From positions 1-32,081 of the forward strand of contig JALRLR010000007.1 in NCBI GenBank assembly GCA_023254355.1: DNA of 32,081 nt, read 5' to 3'. The notes under the pieces are model-generated. The model saw only the letters and a program-made list of their open reading frames with translations, searched no databases and was not told the DNA's origin. The position numbers were made by a program, and so were the translations under genes. Of the stretch, positions 25,574 to 32,081 are shown in pieces (position 1 is the first letter of the stretch; each line of letters begins with the position of its first letter). The DNA is from Candidatus Poseidonia sp. GTDB taxonomy: Archaea; Thermoplasmatota; Poseidoniia; Poseidoniales; Poseidoniaceae.

Positions 25574-26620
25574 TCACGCCAAGAATTCAGCGTTCAGGGC
25601 ATCGAGGGAGGCTTGAGAGGGGCGCAGCGTTTCATCGGGTACGTCGAGGAGGGCCTCATCCACCAGACCGAGGTCTTCGGCAAGCGAAGGTTTGGTGGCG
25701 TCGAAGTAGAGCAATCCGGTCACGTGTTTGGCGTTGGTTTCCGCCTCGTGCAGAGCGGTGAGTGCCGCCATGGCATCGCCGGGGTCGTGCTCCTCGGAAA
25801 TCGTTTCCAAGCGGATGGTGGAACCGTCATGAAGCGTGATGTCCTTGAAGTGTCCTTCGGGCACTTCCACTTCCTCAACCGGGTTGAAGTGGGGGATGTA
25901 ATCCGCCATGTGCAGCGTCACTTCGTTTTCTTTGACGTAACTGTAGGAACGCATGGATTCGTCGTTGTTGTTGAAGGTGACACAGGGTGAAATCACGTCG
26001 ATCAGAGCGAAGCCCTTGTGTGACATGGCGGCCTTCAAGAGCGACGTCAGTTGCTTCTTTGAGCCGGAGAAGGAGCGGGCGACGAACGTGCAGCCCAAGT
26101 TAATGGCCAAAGCGCACAAATCAATGGGTTGCGTTTCGTTGACGGCTCCCTTCTTTTTCTTCGAACCCACGTCAGCGGTGGCGGAGTACTGGCCTTTGGT
26201 AAGTCCGTAAACGCCGTTGTTTTCGACGATGTAAACCATGTCCATGTTGCGGCGGATGGCGTGGATGAGTTGGCCGATTCCGATGGAAGCAGAGTCGCCG
26301 TCCCCCGAAACGCCCAGGTACAACAGGTCCTTGTTGATGGCGTAAGCGCCCGTGGTGACCGAGGGCATTCGGCCATGGACGGTGTTGAATCCGTGGGACT
26401 GGCCCAAGTAATACGCCGGGGTCTTTGAAGAGCAACCAATGCCCGACATCTTGGCGATTCGGTGTGGCTCAATCCCGTTTTCCCATGCGGCGGAAATGAT
26501 GACGCTCGAAATCTGGTCGTGGCCGCAGCCCGGGCAAAGGGAGGAAGGCCCTCCGGTGTAGCTGTCCTTCGGCTCGTTGATCACGTTGAGTTTAATGGCG
26601 CTGGCTGGCTTGTCGCTCAT
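25574..26620 (-). CDS. korB: 2-oxoacid:ferredoxin oxidoreductase, beta subunit
   Basis: CPGCGHDQ, GIGCSS, VSGDGDSASIGIGQLIHAIRRNMDMVYIVENNGVYGLTKGQYS (TPP motif), ISPCVTFNN. Confidence 0.93.
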   Translation of the reverse strand: MSDKPASAIKLNVINEPKDSYTGGPSSLCPGCGHDQISSVIISAAWENGIEPHRIAKMSGIGCSSKTPAYYLGQSHGFNTVHGRMPSVTTGAYAINKDLLYLGVSGDGDSASIGIGQLIHAIRRNMDMVYIVENNGVYGLTKGQYSATADVGSKKKKGAVNETQPIDLCALAINLGCTFVARSFSGSKKQLTSLLKAAMSHKGFALIDVISPCVTFNNNDESMRSYSYVKENEVTLHMADYIPHFNPVEEVEVPEGHFKDITLHDGSTIRLETISEEHDPGDAMAALTALHEAETNAKHVTGLLYFDATKPSLAEDLGLVDEALLDVPDETLRPSQASLDALNAEFLA

Positions 26621-28407
26621 TGCTTCACCTCCTCAAGGGTTTGCAAAATACGCTCGGCATAGATGCGTGCGCGGGGCGGCATGCCGTCGCTGTAGGCCAC
26701 GGAATGCACCTTGGTGACCAGGTCGTTGGGAAGTTCACGTCGCAAGATGCCGTACAATTGGCCGTCGCGGTTGATTTCAAGCACGATGACCACTTCATGG
26801 CGCCGCACGAAGGCTTCCACTTCGCTGTGGAACGGCAGGGCGCGTACGCGGCACTGGCTGACCTTCATGCCCGTGTCTTCGAGGATGTCGTCGATTTCTT
26901 GGATTGAATTCTCCATGCTTCCCAAGAAAATGATGCCAACTTCGCACTCCGTCTCTTCTCGCAGTATTGGAGCGGGCAAGGCGTCGCGAGCGCTTTCGAT
27001 TTTCATTTTCAGGCGTTCCATCAGGTTGTAATAATCGGCGGGCTTCTCCGAATACACGCCCATGGGGTTGTGCCCCGTCCCACGGTAGAGAATGGGTGCC
27101 ATTCCCGAGCCCGGAAGGGTGCGGTACGGAATCCCGTCGCCGTCGACGTCGAGGTAACGCCCAAAGGTTTCGAAGGCTTCGAACACGTCCTGTTCGCGAA
27201 CCACCTTACCTCGGTCCATCGGCTGGTCGGGGTAGGTGAAGCCCTCGCAGGCCCACCGGTTCATGCCGAGGTCCAAATCGCTCATGCCGAAGACGGGGGT
27301 TTGGAAGCGCTCGGCGTAGTCGAAGGCACGCCAACCGTATTCGAAGCACTCCTCAACCGTTCCGGGGATGAGCACGATGTGTTGGGTGTCGCCGTGGCTG
27401 CCCTCGTAAAGCATGGCGATGTCCGACTGCTGCGTTCGTGTGGGCAGGCCGGTGGATGGTCCGACACGGGTCACGTCCCAGAACACCGAGGGGATCTCGG
27501 CGAAGTACGCCAGTCCGATGAATTCCTGCATGAGCGAGATGCCCGGGCCGGACGTGGCGGTCATGCCTCGACCGCCGGCCCAACCGGCACCGAGCACCAT
27601 CCCGGCGGCCGCCAATTCGTCTTCGGCTTGGATGACGGCCATCGTTGCTTTGCCTTCGTCGTCGGTGCGCAAGCGTGGGATGTAGCTGATGATGCCCTCG
27701 GCGAGCGAAGAGGAGGGGGTGATGGGGTACCAGGACAACAACTGGACGCCACCGTAATGGGCGCCCAAAGCAGCGGCTTCGTTGCCTTCGATGAAAAATT
27801 GGGCCTTGGCGACGTCTCGAGCCTCAACCGTAAACGGGTCGGCTTTGGGGAGGTTCTCCTTGCAGTAATCGCGCCCCAATCCCAGGGCGGTGATGTTCAA
27901 CTCCACCGCCGAGGCCTTCCCCTTGAATTGCTTGGCGACGGCCGATTCGAGGCAGGCTTGGTCAATGCCCAACAATTCGGCCAACACGCCAACGTAGACG
28001 ATGTTGGTGACCAGTTTAGCGATTTTGGGGTTGATCTTTCGAGCCAAGGAACTCATCGGGACCGGATAGGAAACGACGTCCTCACGCTCAACGGTTTTTC
28101 CTTTGGTGTCGCTGTTCCAAATGACGACCGAACCAGGCTCAAGGGCCTCGAGGTCCTCGTCCCATGTGGCGGGGTTCACCAACACTTGGATGTGGGTTCG
28201 GTCGCCGGGCGCTTGGTATCCTTTGTCCGAAAGTCGGACGATGTACCACGTTGGCAGACCGGAAATGTTGGAGGGAAACAGGTTCTTTCCGCTGACGGGG
28301 ACCCCCATGTCAAACAGGGATTGGAGCAGGATGAGGTTGGCTGATTGGGACCCCGTCCCGTTCGCCGTGGCGATGTTGATGGTGAAATCGTTGACGATGG
28401 CGCTCAT
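26617..28407 (-). CDS. korA: 2-oxoacid:ferredoxin oxidoreductase, fused gamma-alpha subunit
   Basis: N-terminal gamma domain (INIATANGTGSQSANLILLQSLFDMGVPVSGKNLFPSNISGLPTWY) fused to alpha domain (YPITPSSSLAE, EDELAAAGMVLGAGWAGGRGMTATSGPGISLMQEFIGLA). ATGA overlap with korB. Confidence 0.95.
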   Translation of the reverse strand: MSAIVNDFTINIATANGTGSQSANLILLQSLFDMGVPVSGKNLFPSNISGLPTWYIVRLSDKGYQAPGDRTHIQVLVNPATWDEDLEALEPGSVVIWNSDTKGKTVEREDVVSYPVPMSSLARKINPKIAKLVTNIVYVGVLAELLGIDQACLESAVAKQFKGKASAVELNITALGLGRDYCKENLPKADPFTVEARDVAKAQFFIEGNEAAALGAHYGGVQLLSWYPITPSSSLAEGIISYIPRLRTDDEGKATMAVIQAEDELAAAGMVLGAGWAGGRGMTATSGPGISLMQEFIGLAYFAEIPSVFWDVTRVGPSTGLPTRTQQSDIAMLYEGSHGDTQHIVLIPGTVEECFEYGWRAFDYAERFQTPVFGMSDLDLGMNRWACEGFTYPDQPMDRGKVVREQDVFEAFETFGRYLDVDGDGIPYRTLPGSGMAPILYRGTGHNPMGVYSEKPADYYNLMERLKMKIESARDALPAPILREETECEVGIIFLGSMENSIQEIDDILEDTGMKVSQCRVRALPFHSEVEAFVRRHEVVIVLEINRDGQLYGILRRELPNDLVTKVHSVAYSDGMPPRARIYAERILQTLEEVKQ

Positions 28408-28573
28408 GGAAAACATCCTCTTTCAAGAACCAAGGGGCGTCCTTAGCCGGCAGGGGTTCGCATGCACCCTTTCAACATGTTGCCGTCCCATTCCCTCGCC
28501 CACGGAAGATGAACCTCCGTTCTCGGATTGCTAAAGGGTGAGGCTCAAAACCAAAACTGGTTTCGCAACCCAT

Positions 28574-29587
28574 ATGGCGGACGATGAAAAAGCGGCGGCT
28601 TGGGAAAAAGCGGAAAAGGCCATTTCGAAAGGAAAGGGTGAATCGGCGCTCAAAATCCTGCGCGAAATTGACGCCGATGGCACCGAACCGACCACCCTCC
28701 GTTTGGCCGGTCATGCGACGTGGTTGGAAGCCAAGAACGGACACAACCGCGGAACGTACCGAAAAGCGGCCTCCCTGATGAGGGAAGCCACGAAGAAAAA
28801 TCCTCGCGACAAAAAGGCCGGCAGCCTTTACAACGATTTGCTCAACGAAATGCAGGACAAGGGCATCAGCGAGACCGCCTTCCCTCGTCTGATCAACGAC
28901 GGCACCCCAACCCCCGCCGGCTTGGTGGCGTTGTTGGTGGCGGTGATGGTCTTGCTCGGTGGGGTGACGTTGGCCAACCAAACGGACACGACCACGGACA
29001 TCGTCGAGCTCCAGATGTCGTGGGGAGACGGTAACACCGGCACCATCACCATTGAACTCTACCCTGACGATGCACCAGACCACGTTGAGAACTTCAAACT
29101 CCTCGTTGAGCAGGGTCGTTACGACGGCACCATCTTTCACCGAATCATCGATGACTTCATGATTCAAGGCGGCGATTTCACCAACGGTGATGGCACCGGC
29201 GGTCATGCAGCCAAGTTCTTCGGCTACTGCGACGGTCAAGCATCTGAAACTGATTGTCCCGCAGGCTCCACCTCCTACACGGTGGGCGATGAAGCGGACA
29301 ACGGTCTGCTCCACGAGGTCTGCACCATCTCCATGGCCAAGACCAGCGCTCCGCACACCGGCGGAAGCCAGTTCTTCCTCATCCCCGAAGACAGCAACAA
29401 CGGCGAAGGCCCGTCTTGGCTCGACGGCGTTCACACCGTCTTCGGCAAGGTGACCAGCGGGTGCGACATCGTCACGACGATTTCCAACGTTGAAACCGGT
29501 GCAAACGACAAGCCTGTGCAGGACGTCCGTTTGGTGGAGGCTTCCTTCCTCGGGTCGGAAACCACCCCGTGGTACCAATTCTGGTGA
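28574..29587 (+). CDS. membrane-anchored cyclophilin-type peptidyl-prolyl isomerase with N-terminal helical (TPR-like) cytosolic region
   Basis: TPR-like [48 protein letters not shown]; cyclophilin [55 protein letters not shown]...[10 protein letters not shown]. Confidence 0.92.
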   Translation: MADDEKAAAWEKAEKAISKGKGESALKILREIDADGTEPTTLRLAGHATWLEAKNGHNRGTYRKAASLMREATKKNPRDKKAGSLYNDLLNEMQDKGISETAFPRLINDGTPTPAGLVALLVAVMVLLGGVTLANQTDTTTDIVELQMSWGDGNTGTITIELYPDDAPDHVENFKLLVEQGRYDGTIFHRIIDDFMIQGGDFTNGDGTGGHAAKFFGYCDGQASETDCPAGSTSYTVGDEADNGLLHEVCTISMAKTSAPHTGGSQFFLIPEDSNNGEGPSWLDGVHTVFGKVTSGCDIVTTISNVETGANDKPVQDVRLVEASFLGSETTPWYQFW

Positions 29588-29667
29588 CGCCGCACGGCAA
29601 CGCCTCCCGATGGTTGGCACATGCCGCTAGGGTTTTCTTCATAGACGGGTGCGATGTGGCCGTTCAC

Positions 29668-32081
29668 ATGGCGACCTTGGACCCCTTTAACGCACGGCAA
29701 ACCTTGGGTGTTGGTGGCGATTACTACGCCCTTGACGCCCTTGATGCCAACGGAATCCCCACGGCGCATCTTCCGTACTCCGTCCGTATTTTGCTCGAAG
29801 GGGCTTTGCGAGGCCACGACGGTTTTCTCGTCACCGAGCAGGACATTCAAAACATCGCTGCCTGGTCACCCAACGGTGAACGAGGGGAAATCCCCTTCCG
29901 ACCGTCCCGCGTGATTTTGCAGGATTTCACCGGCGTTCCCGCCGTGGTGGACCTCGCTGCTCTTCGTGACGCCATGGTGGAGATGGGCGGCGACCCAGAA
30001 AAGGTGAATCCGCAAGTCCCCGTGGACCTGGTCATTGACCACTCCGTCCAAGTCGATGTTTCCGGAGCGCACAGCGACGCCCTTGACCTGAACCTCGACA
30101 TTGAATACCACCGCAACATGGAACGGTACACCTTCCTCAAGTGGGGGCAGCAATCCTTGGCTAATTTTCAGGCGGTCCCTCCCTCTCGTGGCATCGTTCA
30201 CCAAGTGAACCTCGAATTTTTGGCCACGGTGGCCCGCCAAGAACACGGCGTTTGGCTCGCTGACACCTTGGTGGGCACGGATTCCCACACGACGATGGTC
30301 AACGGACTCGGCGTTTTGGGCTGGGGTGTGGGCGGCATTGAAGCCGAGGCGGTCATGCTCGGGCAGGCGCTGTCATTGCTGATGCCCGAGGTGGTCGGCT
30401 TTGAGTTGACCGGGGACCTGCCCGCAGGGGCGACCGCGACCGATTTGGTGCTGACCGTCACCGAGGCGCTCCGCAAGGAGGGCGTGGTCGGCAAGTTCGT
30501 AGAGTTCTTCGGCCCTGGCCTCGCGGGCATGACCCTGGCCGACCGGGCCACCATCGCCAACATGGCCCCCGAATACGGGGCCACCTGCGGCTTTTTCCCC
30601 GTGGATGAACGCACCCTCGAGTACCTTCGTTTGACCGGTCGAACCGACGATGCCGTGGCCGGTGTGGAAGCCTACGCCAAGGCTCAAGGCCTCTGGTACA
30701 GCGGGGACGAACCTGAAAAGTCCTACACGGCCGTTTTGGAATTGAACCTGGACGATGTGGTTCCTGCCCTCGCAGGGCCCAAGCGACCTCAAGATCGCGT
30801 TGATTTGAAGGACATGAAGGCCCATTTCGTTGAAAGCCTCACCCACGACCTTGGCCATCACGGCCACGGTTTGGACGCCAAAGACCTGTCCAACGGCGCC
30901 ATCGTTGAGATGGATGGCGAGGTGTTTGACCTCAACCACGGCGACGTGGTCATCGCCGCCATCACCTCCTGCACGAACACGTCAAACCCCGGGGTCATGT
31001 TGGCGGCCGGTTTGTTGGCACGAAACGCTCGCCAACGCGGCCTCAGCGTCAAGCCGTGGGTGAAAACTTCGCTTGCCCCGGGCAGCCGTGTCGTCACCGA
31101 ATACTACGAGGCAACGGGCCTCCAAGAGGATCTGAACGCCATGGGTTTCCACGTCGTGGGCTACGGTTGCACCACCTGCATCGGAAACTCGGGGCCGCTG
31201 GCTGAACCCATCGAAGCCGCCATCGATGAAGCGAGCTTGATCGTCGGCTCCGTCATCTCGGGCAACCGGAATTTCGAGGGGCGCGTTCACGGCAAGGTCA
31301 AAGCATCTTACTTGGCCAGTCCTCCCCTCGTGGTGGCGTACGCCATCGCCGGTAACCTCGACATGGATTTGACCACCGAGCCCATGGGCTACGATGCTGA
31401 AGGCGCACCGGTGATGCTCGCCGATGTGTGGCCCACCGATGAGGAGGTCCAAGAGGCCATGAGCGTCATCACGCCCGAAATGTTCCGACAACGTTACGCC
31501 GATGCCATGAACGAACCCCGATGGAACAGCATTCCAGCGCAGTCTTCCCCGCTCTATCCATGGCAGGAGGATTCCACCTACATTCGATTGCCCACCTTCT
31601 TTTCGGGTCTCTCGGCAGTCCCAAACCCCATCCAACCCATCGTTGACGCCAACGTGCTGCTGAAACTCGGCGACTCCATCACCACCGACCACATTTCTCC
31701 AGCGGGTTCCTTCCCCGCCGACGGGCCTGCAGGCGCCTGGTTGACCCAGCGTGGCGTCGGTAAAGGCGACTTCAACTCGTTTGGGAGCCGCCGTGGCAAC
31801 CACGAAATCATGATGCGGGGAACGTTTGCCAACGTGCGCATTCGAAACCAAATGGCGCCAGGAACGGAAGGCGGCTTTGCACTCAACCACGAGTCTCAGG
31901 AGGTGATGTCGGTTTACGAGGCGGCTCAAATCCAGGCGCCCAAGGTGGTGCTTGCTGGGAGTCAATACGGCACGGGGTCCTCCCGTGACTGGGCGGCCAA
32001 AGGGACGTACTTGTTGGGTGTTAAAGCGGTGATCGCCACCTCGTTTGAGCGGATTCACCGGTCCAATTTGGTCGGTATGGG
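29668..32081 (+). CDS. acnA: aconitate hydratase (AcnA/IRP1 type), truncated by window end
   Basis: ATG 29668, [118 protein letters not shown]. Open to 32081, absent from the ORF track because there is no stop. Confidence 0.96.
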   Translation, partial: MATLDPFNARQTLGVGGDYYALDALDANGIPTAHLPYSVRILLEGALRGHDGFLVTEQDIQNIAAWSPNGERGEIPFRPSRVILQDFTGVPAVVDLAALRDAMVEMGGDPEKVNPQVPVDLVIDHSVQVDVSGAHSDALDLNLDIEYHRNMERYTFLKWGQQSLANFQAVPPSRGIVHQVNLEFLATVARQEHGVWLADTLVGTDSHTTMVNGLGVLGWGVGGIEAEAVMLGQALSLLMPEVVGFELTGDLPAGATATDLVLTVTEALRKEGVVGKFVEFFGPGLAGMTLADRATIANMAPEYGATCGFFPVDERTLEYLRLTGRTDDAVAGVEAYAKAQGLWYSGDEPEKSYTAVLELNLDDVVPALAGPKRPQDRVDLKDMKAHFVESLTHDLGHHGHGLDAKDLSNGAIVEMDGEVFDLNHGDVVIAAITSCTNTSNPGVMLAAGLLARNARQRGLSVKPWVKTSLAPGSRVVTEYYEATGLQEDLNAMGFHVVGYGCTTCIGNSGPLAEPIEAAIDEASLIVGSVISGNRNFEGRVHGKVKASYLASPPLVVAYAIAGNLDMDLTTEPMGYDAEGAPVMLADVWPTDEEVQEAMSVITPEMFRQRYADAMNEPRWNSIPAQSSPLYPWQEDSTYIRLPTFFSGLSAVPNPIQPIVDANVLLKLGDSITTDHISPAGSFPADGPAGAWLTQRGVGKGDFNSFGSRRGNHEIMMRGTFANVRIRNQMAPGTEGGFALNHESQEVMSVYEAAQIQAPKVVLAGSQYGTGSSRDWAAKGTYLLGVKAVIATSFERIHRSNLVGM

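Noticed and set aside
27070-28344. 424-aa plus-strand ORF
   Set aside because: Fully antisense to clearly recognisable korA; composition is that of a GC-rich shadow frame.
30982-32058. 358-aa minus-strand ORF at the 3' end
   Set aside because: Antisense shadow of the aconitase gene.

Overview
The window looks like a compact, gene-dense euryarchaeal chromosome segment. It carries an archaeal-type L7Ae-S28e-L24e-ndk-aIF5B cluster, deoxyhypusine synthase, and TATA-like boxes. Bacterial-type UvrB and cyclophilin, plus large acidic thrombospondin-type-3 surface proteins, recall Marine Group II / Poseidoniales; that placement is inference from gene content and not a search. I support about 29 protein genes and one tRNA-Ile(GAU). 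In order they are: UbiA (partial), MazG-like pyrophosphohydrolase, SDR, UvrB, DHS, degenerate SDR-like protein, PRC-barrel protein, tRNA-Ile, Prs, L7Ae, S28e, L24e, Ndk, aIF5B, MoxR, ParA, an RHH-like small protein, an 87-aa orphan, a TSP3/propeller surface protein, a giant coiled-coil protein, a triple zinc-ribbon protein, an ArsR-like HTH, a P1B-type ATPase, HAD phosphatase, ROK kinase, a YfaP/DUF2135-like protein, KorB, KorA, a membrane-anchored cyclophilin, and aconitase (runs off the 3' end). The best candidates for something undescribed are: (1) a ParA + RHH-like + orphan small-protein cassette resembling archaeal SegAB partition; (2) an 880-aa coiled-coil/acidic/basic-tail scaffold protein; (3) a CxxC-H-C zinc-finger-like insertion in aIF5B; (4) an atypical P1B ATPase with a cysteine-free ArsR-like regulator and a triple zinc-ribbon protein; (5) an AT-rich, repeat-bearing intergenic island. 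No CRISPR array, transposon or rRNA was seen.
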